From positions 1,445,103 to 1,509,102 of the forward strand of contig CABFPE010000047.1 in NCBI GenBank assembly GCA_900660155.1: DNA of 64,000 nucleotides. Reading direction: 5' to 3'. Positions within the stretch are counted from its first letter, which is position 1, and each line of letters begins with the position of its first letter. Source of the DNA: Hofstenia miamia. Its lineage: Eukaryota > Xenacoelomorpha > Acoela > Hofsteniidae. Shown piece after piece: positions 22,401 to 37,400 of the stretch. The translations under genes were made by a program, and so were the position numbers. The notes under the pieces are model-generated. The model was given only the letters and a program-made list of their open reading frames with translations. It searched no databases and was not told the origin of the DNA.

Positions 22401-24283
22401 CTAATGTATATATATGGATATAAGAATAACTTTTATTTTCAAAATGTGTGAATATATTCAATATTGTTAATGAAATGTGTATATGTATTTACAAAAAACG
22501 GCAGGTCATAGTTTGGCTTCTGTATCATAATTTTGTAATTTGAAATATTAACCAAATTTGGAAAAGGGCAAAGGTTATGACCCATGGTTTGTACCTACTT
22601 GGCTGATGTTTGACCTGAATTATTATTGGCTTATGTATATAAAACGTCATACATTTATTAAAGGTGAAATCAGGCCTAATATTAATGCTTAAAATCTAAT
22701 ATAAATCAAATAAGTTTGCTACTACATTGTAATTAATTAGACAGCGTGTGAAAAGGAAATAATCGTTTGAATTTTTGTAGAACTTTATTACTTGACCAGA
22801 GTTAGAAACCGGTCAAATGTTATGAACCACGACCCTACTCGTGACCCGACATTAATCAACTTTGTGATACGTGATTCGACGATTTGAGTCGGGTTGAGCC
22901 GTTTCCATCTCTGATGTTAACGTAACAACTGTCTATTGAGTACTAAAAACTACAAAAGTGACTATTTTGTACAGAAAAATTATCTATGGTTAACCTTAGA
23001 CAGTCTAGCGTCCGTTTTAAAGGACTAACCGTTTCTCCACATTTACAAAGAATTTTCTCCAAGCCTATTTCCAAATTTGAAAATCTTGGGGCATGGGTAT
23101 AGGTCTATTGGGGAACATACTTTAATGCAATGCATTGATGGGACAGATCCAACGCGCGGACTTAGAGCAAAAAAAGAGGAGACTCTTCTCTATTAGGTGC
23201 TGCTTTCAGATTGTGCACACCATTAATAGTTTTGAGCTATAAGCGTTTAAAATTTTTTTATAGAATCATGAAATCTTTTTAAAAACCTCAGTCTGTTCAA
23301 GGTTAATATAAAATAATATACAGCATATACTGGGTAATTACTTATGATATGGCTGTCAGACAAGTATTTTACTTCGCAATTATCATTGAGTTTCGAGTTG
23401 CAAATTTAACTCATCATTTGAGTAATTACTGTCCCCTTCAAACATCCATACTAAATTTGCACACAATGCATAATGGCCTACCGGATTAAGAGATGTAAAC
23501 CTGAAAAATATTACGCATACTGCACTAGGATGCCTATGTGTACATTAAGTGGAAAAGAATTGAGGTAAGCTGATAAGATAGTGTTTATACTAATAACTCA
23601 TCAATCGTCTTTATTAATTATTGGCTGCAAAAAGCTAAACATGTTGCGGCCATGCTCTGCTCGATTTTGGGATCATTCTCCTACTAAATTCAGAATTCTA
23701 TATCTATATTTCTTTATGGTTGTGCATTCTGATGCCTTAAGTTCTTCATTTTGCCTTTATCTGAGCTTAGCTTTACAAAGGAATTTGAATTTGAATGAAA
23801 CAAAGGAGTATATCGTGATCATTGGAGAATATCATGATAGTATGTTAGGTTAACCCACTCTGTCTTTTGATACACAGCGCATTATCTTTGCTACGTTCTC
23901 ATGCTTATTATTCCAGTCCGAAAGATATCACTAATCCATTTTTATGATATTTTCCAGATCTGCCCCTTCTTGGTTGGCAGGCATGTCCCCCTAACATTAG
24001 AGTTGGCTGAAATCATTTTTTTTGGTGGTTAATCGAAGTTAAATTCACCGATTAACCGAAATCTACTCTTGGGCATATTAACATTCAAATTTTGTGTCAA
24101 ACAAAATCCAAAATATATTCAAATTCAAGAACAAAACGTCTTGGACAGGGTCTTTATTGAGTGACATTCTGCAGACAGTGAAACTGTACCAAACACCCTG
24201 AAGCATCTATCAGAAATATCAGTCGTTGTTGGGATTTGTAACTAGTGTTTTGCTGCCACGGCTTAGCCGTTAACCGGTCGTAG
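22328..24283. repeat. 1.96-kb duplication, right copy
   Basis: Second copy of 20365-22326. Its only visible length change is in the (TA)n run near 22370-22399, the kind of difference expected between two alleles or two independent assemblies of one locus. Confidence 0.93.
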
Positions 24284-25956
24284 CCGCGGCTAGCGACCGG
24301 CTGCGGCCAACGATGTTGGCTCACGGCCAAAATTTATTTTCCAAGGCCGGCTACGGACCAATAAAAATTGCCTATTAGGGAGTACTTTCTAACCGCTGCG
24401 ACAATCATGTTGAGGCGCTTTCCTTCCATCATCTAAGTGGGTCTGCAGCTAAAGATAATATTTTTGTATTTTATCATTTCTTCAGAAACCGTCTTGACAT
24501 GATGCGTTTAGACATGAGCCGATTTGCTCAAAAGTTCAAACAACGTGGATACGTTTGCATTTGTAAATTCAGTTTCTTCGTAACTATCTTCCACGGGAAT
24601 TAGCTCTATTTCTTCATTGAAAATACAATAACATGTAAGTCATTTTGCATTTCATCTGTTTCCAAATACCCGCATTTATAGATCGTTACTATTCGCCTTC
24701 TGGATTTATCAAACTGTATCCATCGCATTTTTAAAAAAAATCGTCAAAATTGCACGATGAGTTTTCATACTATCAACACAGTTCTCATACCATTTAAAGT
24801 TCTATTGTGATTGTAATAATTATTCTGGTATGCTTAACAATGGCAATGTACGAAGATTCTAAGGATATGCTGACAGATTTCGCAAACATTAAGAAAATAA
24901 TAGTTTTATGAGAATTGAAAAATATTTGAAGTAGATTTCGCGAAATTTAAAGCTCAAATTAATCGGTTAATCATTTATGTATTTCAACGATTAAATTTTT
25001 GGTTAACTACTAATCAGATTCAGTTCTGTGTGAATAACGATCACCAGGTCTGCTGGTTACGTTATTGACAAGACACGTTCATCATTTCAATTTAATACTT
25101 CTAATATGTTTGTGTGTTTGTGAAGCTGGTTTTCTGACAAATTTAATAGAGAAAGCGCCTATTACATTTTTTTCTTTTAACTGAATTTGTCAAAAATATT
25201 AGTTTTGATTGAATTAAAAGTTAACTATTAATTAATTTATATTTTATTATAGCAAATATTAAAAATATATTTATTTTTGCCAGCCTTAATTTGAATCTGA
25301 ACAAATTCTGTATTAAAAAACACTAATATATATTATTGGAAATTTTACAGAACCAGTATATGTGCCTTTAATAAAAAATATTCATTTGGTGACTTCTAAA
25401 AGAATAATTTCAAAATGCATTAAAATTTTAAATTGGATTCAATTAAGCGGATAACAATCGTTTCTGGAAAAAATCAGCATAAAATGTCATACCTGAGAAT
25501 TGTATTTCATAACTGTAAAATTTATATATATATATATATAAATGCATTAATTTTGAAATTCTGAAATAGAAATTAGAAAGTATCTACAATTTAAATTTAA
25601 TAGATAATTATTCGTTTGAAGAATAAATTTCCGTCATAATAATTGTATTATATTTAAATAATAACGGTAAACATTTGATAAAAACAAGTTAAATATGAAT
25701 AAATGCGCGTATATCTAATCACTAATCAATACCGATTTTGCTTTCTGAGGGGTTAATTTATTTTAAATCATCTTTTATTACTCATTCAGCCACCGTCGCT
25801 ATTGTTGATTAAGGCTAATTTAATTGCAGCATGCGAGCAAATCAGAATGCAGGAGAATTATTGGGGTTTGATGTAGATGACTTGGCTCCTTGGGGATATT
25901 GTCTATTTTTGATTAGCTATTGTCTTCGGATCCTTTAAGCAGTTTTATTTCGATTA
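24284..25956. other. upstream region of the LTD gene, no exon seen
   Basis: A GC-rich palindromic patch at about 24260-24360 (repeated CCGGC/GCGGCC words) looks like the end of a transposon. The rest is AT-rich. No clear core promoter could be picked. An AG at about 25940 before the ATG means an upstream non-coding exon cannot be excluded. Confidence 0.4.
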
Positions 25957-27657
25957 ATGGAAACGAAGCCTCACAAAATGCTGTACGCTCTGATAAAAGT
26001 TTTCTGTTTCTTTCAATTGACAAATACCTTCTACATTAAACGATTGTATATATCTGACATTTTTCACCAGAGATTTCTCTCCTTTGTGGACATTCAAACA
26101 AAGTACACTGTTCATCCGAATTCATACACATTAACGTTGGAATTCTACAAAGAAGTTTTTAAAGAAAATTGTGTAAAAAATGTGGCTTTACCAGATCAGA
26201 CTAACCAAAGCGAGCGGGGGATTAAGGTATGGATTAACGACTTCGGATTTAATTCGTTCAACCAGACATGCTTAATCGATAACTTCAGTTTTATGAGGCT
26301 TGTTTTGAAAAATAGCATAACTACGTCAACAGTAGTATTGGACTACCTAATTTTCGATTTCAGTTCACAGTGTGAAGCATCAAAACTTTATTTGCTTGAA
26401 AACACAATAGCACATACCTTGCATTGTGTTCCATCAGGTTTTTTACTATATAAGAATGCCGATGAATATCAATACTTGCCTTTATATCAGGGAAATACGA
26501 ACTCTATCAATGTATCACTCGTATCAACACCACAAAATGAACTATCCATAAAATTGTTAAGACAAAATCCGAAGAAATTCATTGAAAAGATCTGTATAAT
26601 TCATGGAGAAGAGGCAGTCGAGGACTGCAGGCACTTCCCAGATTTCACGTTTAGCTTAAAGTCGACAGGCACTCACTCTCTAATATTCTATTCAAAACTA
26701 TATAACCATATGGAATATACCTTGATTCCAGTTTGCATTTCTAGATGCAGTATATCCTCAAAATTATTATCAACTTTAGAAAACTATGAGAAAGCATCTT
26801 CTATGTTTATCAACATTAACAACTTTGATGTAAAAGCAAAAAGTTATTTAACTAAGACAAACTTGTATATTAATGAAGTATTTTATACCCGCAATTATAC
26901 CTTGTTTATTGAAATTTCAAGTCCATACAAACTTGGCAATTTGCAAATCGTGTGTAAAATCAATTATAACGACGATATTGAATACTCTAATGAACACTTT
27001 GTAAACTTTAACAACGATTACCTAACAGTAATAACTGAAAATATTGAATTGACAGGGAAGGTAACAATAAGTATTCAAAGATTATTGGAAACTTATATTG
27101 AAGACAGGATTATTCTTGATTCGAATATAAACCATAACTACTCTTTTCAAAGAAGACTAAGAAACTTCAATTTTTTTCTCCCTTCTTTGGGAAAGGTTAA
27201 TACTTTTCGAAGTCCTTCAATAAGCAAGCGTTTATCCAGTAAAATTATTCTCACGACAAGAATAAAAGTTTTGTTTAATGTATCCATGGACTTGTTGGCG
27301 TTAGATGATACTTTCATTGAGGTTATCGGCATCTTTAGTGAGAAAGTCAATGGGTTCTGTTATGATACGAAAACAGAAATATTTCAACTATCGGAAACTT
27401 CAAATTACGAAAGACTCGTATTTACGTTCGACAAAATCTCCCCAAACAACATTTGCTATGCTTTCATTATTATGCGATATCTTTCAACGGATCGGTTCAG
27501 TACAAAATTTATGGATTTGGAGATGGCAATGCCAAGAATTGCATTTAAAAATTTCGTTAATGAACAGAATGCACATCGTTTCGAAACCCTGCTAAAAAAT
27601 TATGATGGAATTCAAATTTTTCATATTCAACCAAATGACGAATATATTTGTGCACTG
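25957..27657 (+). CDS. LTD gene exon 1 (567 codons)
   Basis: A long open exon starts at ATG 25957, with a second in-frame ATG at 25978 that gives a tighter signal peptide. It ends at CTG|GTAAGT in phase 0. Residues about 30-155 (LYISDIF...FVDIQ...NSITTSTVVLDYLIFDF) look like a diverged LTD unit, and IPVCISRC near residue 265 resembles the SISRC closure, so the exon may hold one or two degenerate units. Asn-x-Ser/Thr sites are frequent, fitting an extracellular chain. Confidence 0.8.
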
Positions 27658-27922
27658 GTAAGTATATACACTACATAGCATATATATATATAATATATAA
27701 ATGAAATGAAATCTCAAATGAAATATAATAATAATGCACGTTGAATACATGTACATTTAGAACATTCAAGAAAAATGTATAAACGATAAATTTTGTCACC
27801 TGGGCCTGCTTTTTTCGTGTTGATGCGGGCCAGGCCGATGGTGTGCGGGCTCGGGCAGAAAAAGCCGGTCCGGTTCCAACTCTGGTCAAAATGTGACCCA
27901 TTTGCCACACTGATATATACAT

Positions 27923-27957
<35 letters not shown>

Positions 27958-29618
27958 GTACATGTAAAACTTTTGCAAGTAGTTAGCACTCATGTCTATG
28001 TATTTATGTATATATTCAGCGCATGTACATTCATATAATATTGAATTATATTTTATACCCTAATATATGATGTAAAATTGCGAATTATAATAGTTGTTAA
28101 CCTCATTTGTTTCATTGAAATGCCTTGTTATGATCATTAGCTTACCAAAGGCATTTTCAAAATATGGGTTTACTAATAATCATGGTTATCAAATTGATGT
28201 ATATAATTTCTCAAATATTTTAAATCATATTTGGATCTTCAAAATATGTCTTTAAAGAGTTACAAAGAATAAAAAATGAAATGCTTATCTGTGATTAATC
28301 CAGTCTTTTATGGGAATATCTATGTAATATAGTAATACTGTATATTTAATTTGACAAACATTCAATATACTCCATTATAACCGAAGTAAAATTATTGACC
28401 GCTACACAACCAATACATTGCAAAAATAACCACAAAAGTACAATGGTATTCTTCTCGAAGGTAAGATGGAAATAGTAGGCTGTTAGCTTCATCTTTTTAA
28501 AGCCATTATGTACAAATACTCTCTAATGTTGATTGCATATTAGTAGTTTCAAATACTCGATATTTTTAGATGTTTACCAATTTGCCAATATTGACAAATG
28601 CTTAAAAATATGTAGTATGTGAGTGATACATTGATGTATATGCAGTATATATATTTTCATATGTCAATGTATTTCAATCATATTTTGTTTTCACATTGCT
28701 TACTAGTGCATATATTCAATTGACCTCAAAGTTTATGATGTATTTTAAAATTTGCTTTTTTTAACTCCACCTACAGTACGTCAAAATATTGAACTTGATT
28801 TGACATTTCGAAATTGTTTTAAGTCACTTAAAGCCATTGTAGGTTTTACTGATAAAAAACAAAACTAATTATTCTTTTATTTTTTAATAATTGGATTATT
28901 TTCAAAAGCATTAACTGCATTGCGTATTGGAAACCAATACTGTACGTAAATGTAAACAGTGAATTTTCTAATCTAGTTAGCTTTCTCTAATTTTTGTATC
29001 AAATACGCCTTATAAATGATCCTCATTCTTCTCAAACCTCATTCCATTTTCTAGGAACAATAAATTTGTTTTTCTAGCAATTTTTTGTATAGAACTGCAA
29101 ACAATTAATTACTTGTTTTGTCTTCTGGAAATTTAATTATATTTTGATTTATAGAAATTCTAAATACTAGAAAATTTTGAGTTAATACCTAGCTGCGAGA
29201 TAATGCAGTCTCCATTAAAGAATATAAGAATATGTGATCTGTGAGTATTCAAATCAATCATAGAAAAGGTTTTTTCCACCATGAATTATTGAAGTAACAG
29301 AATTCAAACTTGTAACAAGGATTTATTAGTAAAAAGTGATTATTTTTTACATCAATATAGTTTTGACATTTTTTAATTCCATCCAAAAAAGTATTAATGT
29401 GGTTATCTCTTCTCTAATGAATATGGGAAAACAATCAATTACAACATATGAATCAGCTTCATTTTACTCTTGGCACCGCAAACCTCTATTTCCCAAAGAA
29501 TTTACTATTGAATTGAATAAACAATGAAAATGCCCTTGGCTACAATATTGTTATAAATAATCAAAAAATGAAATGATAATAGCATTATTTATTAAATGCC
29601 ATCTGAATTATATAAACA

Positions 29619-29660
<42 letters not shown>

Positions 29661-32600
29661 TGTAAAGTTTAGATGTAACACATACCTAATATACTGTATA
29701 GAAAGTAGGAAAATAGAATGTTTGCTATAACATTGGGTAATACAATTTTTGTTTCATCTAATTTTTTTATTGTTTCTTAATGGATTTCTCATGCTGATTT
29801 TAGATCTGTTATCGGTTTTTCTCTATCATCACTATTTACTGAAATATTAAGGTTTTAGGTTTTTTAATTTTGAACAAATAAATTATATGGTGTAACTTTG
29901 TATTTCAGATTCTCAGCATTTCATAGCTACCTAAATATTATTCTACGTTATAAAGCAACTAAAGCATGGATACTAGAAGTTGTAGGAATTCACCCGATAG
30001 ATTTTGCTGTCTGCGGTCGGTATTATGTGAGCAGCAAAGGAGTATCCAGACACATTGAAAAAAGAACTAAATACTGGATGGCTTATCGTCATTATTTTGG
30101 GATGGCAATTGGAGACCAGGACAAGGCATGGGCCCCTCATGTACTCTGTGGTAGTTGTCAAGTTACTCTAGAGGGGTGGCTTAGGGGTTCTCGTAAGTCT
30201 ATGCTGTTTGTAATTCCAAGGGTGTGGAGAGAACGTAAAAACCATCTGGATGATTGCTATTTCAGTTCCGTTGACATAAACTACAGAAAGGCTAAAAGCA
30301 GATTGGCTCTCAATTATCCATCGATGCCATCATCTATTGCTTAAGTTCCTCAGAGCCATGACCTTTCAGTGACTCGCCCTCTAGCTAAGGTAAAGATTTC
30401 AAATTTTAATGCCTCTATTAAACTATTAAAGCCTTTAGATATACTTTGTAATTAATTTTTTCGAGTTTATTGTCAAATGAGGCTTGTCATATTTTTACAT
30501 ATGAATATTAACATTAATATAACCATGTTTAATTTTTAGTGACTAATATAATGTTCATGTAGGGTGTGGAAGAAGAATCCGCTGATTCACAGTCTGAAGG
30601 AATGGAAGATAATGATCCTGACTATGAAGGCGAATCTTCTCGTCATTTTCCAACTCAGATGGACTTGGATGATTTAATACGTGATCTGAGGCTATCTAAG
30701 ACTGGGGCCGAGCTTCTCACTTCCAGGCTTCGGGAATGGAATATACTATTGGATGATTGGAAAGTCACAGTACAGCGAACGCGACATAGAGTTTTCAGTG
30801 TACTGTCAGGTGGTTGACAGCCTTTGTTTCTGTCATGACATTCAAGGTCTATTCGAAGCTATTGGAATAAAGCATGATCCTACAGAGTGGCGACTGTTTA
30901 TCAACAGTTCCACCAAGAGTCTGAAAGCAGTCTTGCTACATAATGGTAATTTCTATCCATCTCTTCCTGTTGGCCATTCGACATAAATGAAAGAAGACTA
31001 CAACAACGTCAAGCAACTTATGGAGCAGATAAAATACTCTACCTACTTCTGGATGTCTGTGGAGATTTTGAAGTGCTCGGCTTTCTTCTAGGTTTGCAGG
31101 CAGGGTATACAATGTACTCATGCTTTTTGTGTCTCTGGGACAGTTGGGCAAAATCAGAGCATTACCATCGTATTCAATGGCCCACCAGAGATTTGTCGGT
31201 ACCTGGGCATCACGTTTCAAACAGAGCTCTGGTCCCTAGAAGTAAAGTACTTCTACCACCTTTGCACATTAAATGGGGCTCATCAAGCAATTTGTAACAG
31301 CATTCGACTGTGTTTAAAACATTAATTTTTCAAAATTGCTCATATCTTTCAATCCAATAAAGATAGGAGAAATCAAATTACATATTTGAAATCAGGAGAA
31401 AAAAATCTATTAGAAACAATAAAAAATTATGTGAAACAAAAATTTTGTGAATATTTGTTGCCCAGTGTAATGTTTATGCTGCGACAATTCTTGCATTTCA
31501 ATTGCAAGAGCTTAGTCAAAGATAGCTTTCTTTAATGAGTTGAATGCTTCAGAAATGGGAACAAAAAAATGCAGAAATAATATTCAGATATATATGGCCA
31601 TTCTTTACGCAAAAATGAATACATTATTCTGAATTTCAATAAACTAATACATATATAGTTTGATCATCAATTTTTAACCACATTTGAAAATTGCCAATCC
31701 GTGCCGTATTCAGGGGGGAGGGGGACATGGTGGAATGTCCCCCCGTCAGGTTTCCAAATTTAATTTTGACTGGATAAATCAAAATATTTTTCGTAAAAAA
31801 TTGAAAAATTTAAAATCTAGGATCGTGAAATGCATTTTTAGGGTCTATTTTCTCAATATTTTCAAAAGTTTTCGCAGGGCTTCGCCCCGCATTAGGGAAT
31901 AACAATGATGTACCCCCCGTCAGATAATCCTGGGTACGCCCCATATATATATATATATATATATATATATCCATGATAAGCCCATTTCATGTGAACAATA
32001 TGGATATTGTGCGATCGGCGATACTGGCTAATATATTTTCAATTTACTAATTTTTGTTTACTTATAAGACATAATACACTGGCTGTAATCACTTTATTTA
32101 CTAGAGAAATTTTGAAAAATTCTAAAAGCCATATTTGTTGCCAAATATGAAAANTATATATATATACTTCGACTTAAAAATCGTCTTCAGAGTAAACAAG
32201 GTAAATGCGGGTGTTGGGCTGATTTGGGCAAAATTTTGAGAAAGTATGCTGACCAGGCTTGGTAAATAATAACTCCTTACTCCCATCCTTGAAGTAGCCC
32301 ATGACTCTAGAAAAAGTGTCTGGAACCCTATAAAAAAAGCGAGCAGTGTGACTAGACTTTAAGTTTAAGCAGCATATTTCTCGAAACCCTGTACAATCAC
32401 TTTGCTAGAATGTATTTAGGAGTCAAACAAATGGAGAAAGGTAATAGACGAAAAGTTGAAAAAGCCAGAAAGTGGAAAAGTTACCTTTGATATTCAGAAG
32501 CTGTATCTTAGAATCAATGAATTAGACACACTTTCATCCAAATCTGGATGCAACTTTGTCGAAATAATTAACACCCGTTTTGACGGCAGAATGTCTTTAG

Positions 32601-33442
32601 ATGGTTTGGCTTTAGCAGTTTTTAATGATCATAATAAACCGTAAGTCTAATTGCCTTAAATCGAAGTGATTCTCAATTCTACAGCTTTAAGTTATATGTT
32701 AATCTGAAAACTTCAGATGCTAGAAATCATGTGTTTCTTCGAGTATAATTGTTTTTGTCAAATGCTTCAGCCCTGAAATTTTTAAGGGGGAATATTATTT
32801 AATTGATTAAAATCGATTTTGCAGAAGTATTCATGCTATGTGTTTCAATACTGATTTAGTTAAGGAGAAAATTATTAATGTTTATCACGTACATTGATTA
32901 AGCTGGCTACCCAATACATTTGCATACTGATTCTAAGATTAGAATAGTTCTGGGAAAAATCTGTGTTGTATTTAACTGTTTAACTATAAGAATTTAGACA
33001 ATAATGCCATTCATGTTACATAGCTGTATATTGATTAATCCGATTACCGACTATGCTTAAATTATTTTGTACAAAATAGTGCTCAACATTTAATGTTTTT
33101 TTTATTTTATTATTGTAATATCAATATTTAGATCGAGGCTCATTATTCCACTAAATAAATTATCTACACGTGGCTCTGGGCTCTTCGTAGTGTCTGCGTG
33201 TTCTAGTCTTCCGAAATGTGATTTTATGGTAGGATAATCTCTGTTCGTCTGCTTTACTTCTATTATGACTAATTAATCGATATAACAGTTGATCATCCCT
33301 CAATATTGAATTAACAATATTATCTTTCAAAATAACATCTCTCAATATTTTAGCTACATTATGCATAGAAATCAATGAGACAAATAACAATCCAGTTAGT
33401 CCATTTTGAGGACATATTTCTATGATAGCATGGTTAGGAATT

Positions 33443-33486
<44 letters not shown>

Positions 33487-34081
33487 TATATATGATGTTT
33501 CATAGTATAGATCAATATGACTCGACCCAAGCCATTGTCACTAAGGATATCCCAACCCAACTCAACATATGTAGCCCTGATTAAACAAATAGAATTGTAC
33601 ATAGGAGACAATATTCTGGCCTATTATATACCAAAAATTTAAAAATCAATCGATTATCTGATAAGACTCACTACTGCTTTGTCTCAGATGTGCCGGGTGT
33701 TTGCAAGACAGATTTTAGGCTAAAGTGCAAGTAATAAAACCAAGGTCGAGATTAAATTTCAATAAATTGGAAATTGTCATAGCCATAATATATATACAAA
33801 CAAATGGAAATAAACAAAATGAAATTATGACGCATATTACACATGTGTGTTGTTTGGGTAAAAAATTCAAAATTGCAATTCCAACAAATGTAATTAACGA
33901 ATGGGAATGAATCATTTAAAAATGTTCAGAAACGTTTGTGCCATCAAAATGTTGAATAAACAGTTTTTTTAAACATTTAGATGATTAATCACCAGAAATT
34001 AGTTTTATGTATTTTGCACAATGTATGATTGTTATCAAAACTGTCCCTTTGAACTTTTGTGCCAAATTGTATATATGTATA

Positions 34082-34143
<62 letters not shown>

Positions 34144-34396
34144 TTATATCTGGCACTAAGTAAAATGATTTCATTTATATTTGACGCTAAGTAATATACA
34201 AAATTTGTAATTTTTCTTTCCATTTTAAAATAATTTTTTGCCTCTTCTTAATTATTTTCTGATAAGTTATACATGATTGTTTTAACTCTTATTTAGAAGG
34301 TATGAACATAAATTTACACAAATGATTGTTTTTCATGTATGATTAATATTTATATTTGGCGCTATGTAGGGTTTGGGTTAACGCCAAATATTAATT

Positions 34397-34447
<51 letters not shown>

Positions 34448-34448
34448 N

Positions 34449-34489
<41 letters not shown>

Positions 34490-37400
34490 GTTTTTCCATT
34501 ACTTCCATTTCTGCTGATATACTTTCAAAACACCGAGCATTTTTAGAAAAACAAAATAGGCCAGCATTTAATTTTACAAGATAACTAAATTCCATAAATA
34601 TTGATGCTAGTAACAAATCTTATCGAACCAATAAAAAAGATAATGTTTTAAAATTTATTAAGTCGATTCTAAATGAAATTTTAGTTGGATGCAAAACACA
34701 TAGATATTATAGAGGACTGGCTGAGCAATGGACCGGCTGTAATTGCATTACTCAATTACTCTAATGATCTTCACAATACAATGCCAAATAAAATACAAAA
34801 TGTCATCGACGCAGTTGCTTATAGCACAAGAGGTAGAACGAATACCCAACTAATGGACGCATTCGGCTTAGGAGATCATCAATTATCACAACTGCACAGA
34901 GGTATTTATTCTTACTGCATATTCAATAAATCTAATTTTTTCGATAATTGTGCACATCAAAATTGTAAGTTCTAAATATTGGCTAGTGAGACTGGATAAT
35001 TTAGATCACGTCAACGCTTCAATTAGCCGATGTTTTTCACTTCAGCCTTTCTCCCAAGTTTCCTATCAATTGACTCAATATTCGACACCAGGAGAACCAA
35101 ATGCATTCTGTAGTTCAATTCCGCTTATGCTAAGCGAACTACATCTAGGAAAATCTGTGGACTCATTCATTGAAGTAGCTACTGACACTACTCTCAAGGA
35201 TATATTCCCGAATATTCCAATATTTGTTGATATAAAAGGAGTTTTTGAAGGCATTCCTAAGACCAACCGGTTAGCAGTTCGTAGGCACAAGGATATATTT
35301 GGATACATTTCATTAAATAACATAGTTACGCATTCTACCTCTATTCACACAATAGATGTATTTGCGTTTGCCATTACTCGTCCTGAAAATCAATTATTTT
35401 ATAAACCTCGTCTTAACGATGACATCATATCAGAGAACGTATCATCCGATTGCCGAAATGCAGAATGTTTAATGTTTTCGTCTGTAGACTTACCTTTGGA
35501 AATATATACACATAATTCGACTTTGTATTACGAATTATGCAATGGAGATTTCGATCGGAAATATTCAAACATTTTTCCAACTAAATTACATCCAAACGCC
35601 TGCCAACATGTGGAAAAGCTATATTTTAGTGAAATTGGTCAGTACGAAAACATTGTTTTTATTGAACTTTTTTCGAAACCTTCAATTCATCTCAGAAATT
35701 CTCTATATTTTCGTAATTAGATTTTTTTCATATTTGATTTTAACAAGTATCTAGAGCGAACAATCAATGCTACAATAAAAACTAATCTGAAAAGTATGAA
35801 CGTTATGGGTGCAGTTGACTTCAATGAAAACGGCTTTGGGGTTTTTGATTTCACAATATTTGAAGAAAAAGGTAAGAGTACCTGAACATGTCGGTTTTTC
35901 TCAATACTTGCAGCAATGCAATCAAGAATGATGTAGATTGCTTTTTAATAATTCCATTTTAGAGACAATTTTATCCATCAAGATCTGGAGAAATCAGAAA
36001 TGCATACAGATCAGAACTGGCAACTCAAAAAACACAACTAAAAATTCAGGTATCAAAGTCATAGATGACATACGAATTCCTTAATTTGTTTAGGAAACGA
36101 ATGTGTATCTACATATTTAATTAAGCAGAATTTTGATCAAGTAAGTAATATTTTTAGTATATATACTTATAATGTTTTTTGTAAAACTTCAAATATTTTT
36201 TCAATCATTATTTAATACATGTCTTTTGAAAAATTCATGTAATAACCAAGAGTTCTTGAATCATCACAATATTTACAATTAAAAATTTCATTTTTTCAAT
36301 AAATATTATGCTTTTTATTGCGAACATTGCTATATTGATGAATTATAATATTAACAGGCTCGTCCATTGAACATCCGAATTCCATAAGATATTCATAATA
36401 TTTCCTAAGAAATTACTGTTTTTAATTTATAGTGGCTTACTAAGATATTGTATATCACAAAATTCTTTCACTTTTAAGGCCCTGCAATCATTGCATACGT
36501 TTCGGAACAAAGAAGGGGTTCGCCAATCACAATGAAAGAAGTACAATATATTTTTAGAAATATTTTATCTCCAAATAAAATCCTTAGATCCATATTTACA
36601 TTATTGTAGGTCTACACTCTGCATTTTCAATGCGCATCAAACAATTGATGGCCTCATTTTATTAGGATGTAGTCTTTACAATTATCAAAAATGAAATTTT
36701 GTCAAAAAGCAGGAAGTTGGGTAAAATAGCAAGTTCATTGATTTGGTTACTTAAGATTTTGCGACGGTTTGGGTACTTTTAGTACCCTAGAGCTAGTACT
36801 GGCTTAAGAGTTTTGAAAGATATTTATGAAATTTAATGATATTGATGGGGCTTAAATGATGAACATAGAAATACATATTTAGAAGTTTCAACATAATGTG
36901 GCACAACAACCAGAAATATTGTTCTATATTAGGCAAAGACAGCTTGGGGTATTTTTTGTATGAAGCTAAATATATTGACTTTTCTATCCTGACAAATATC
37001 ATAAGCTAAGCAATATTTCAATATTAGAATATGTAAACGGATAGCCGTGTCTAGGAGCGTATTTTAGAATGTGCGACCTCACGGCCTTCTATATAGTAGG
37101 CTTTGGTAATCGACAAACATTATGACAAAATTCAATCCTTTTCATTGTCAGATACAAAGCATCGTGATACAGATCTTGCCGCTAGCTACTCTGAATATGA
37201 CATATTTCAACCCAAATTTTATCGATTAATGCTCCAAAACATAAGTGAACATTATGGGATTTGGCGAAAAACCAGTTTGTAAAGTTTGTTGTAGGACGAA
37301 TATTCAATAATTATACTGCATTTTGGAAAAGAAGAAGCTTTTCTTGTTTCTTAGGAAAATATATTAGGTGTTACAAAATGCATGCATGTATTTCAGATAG

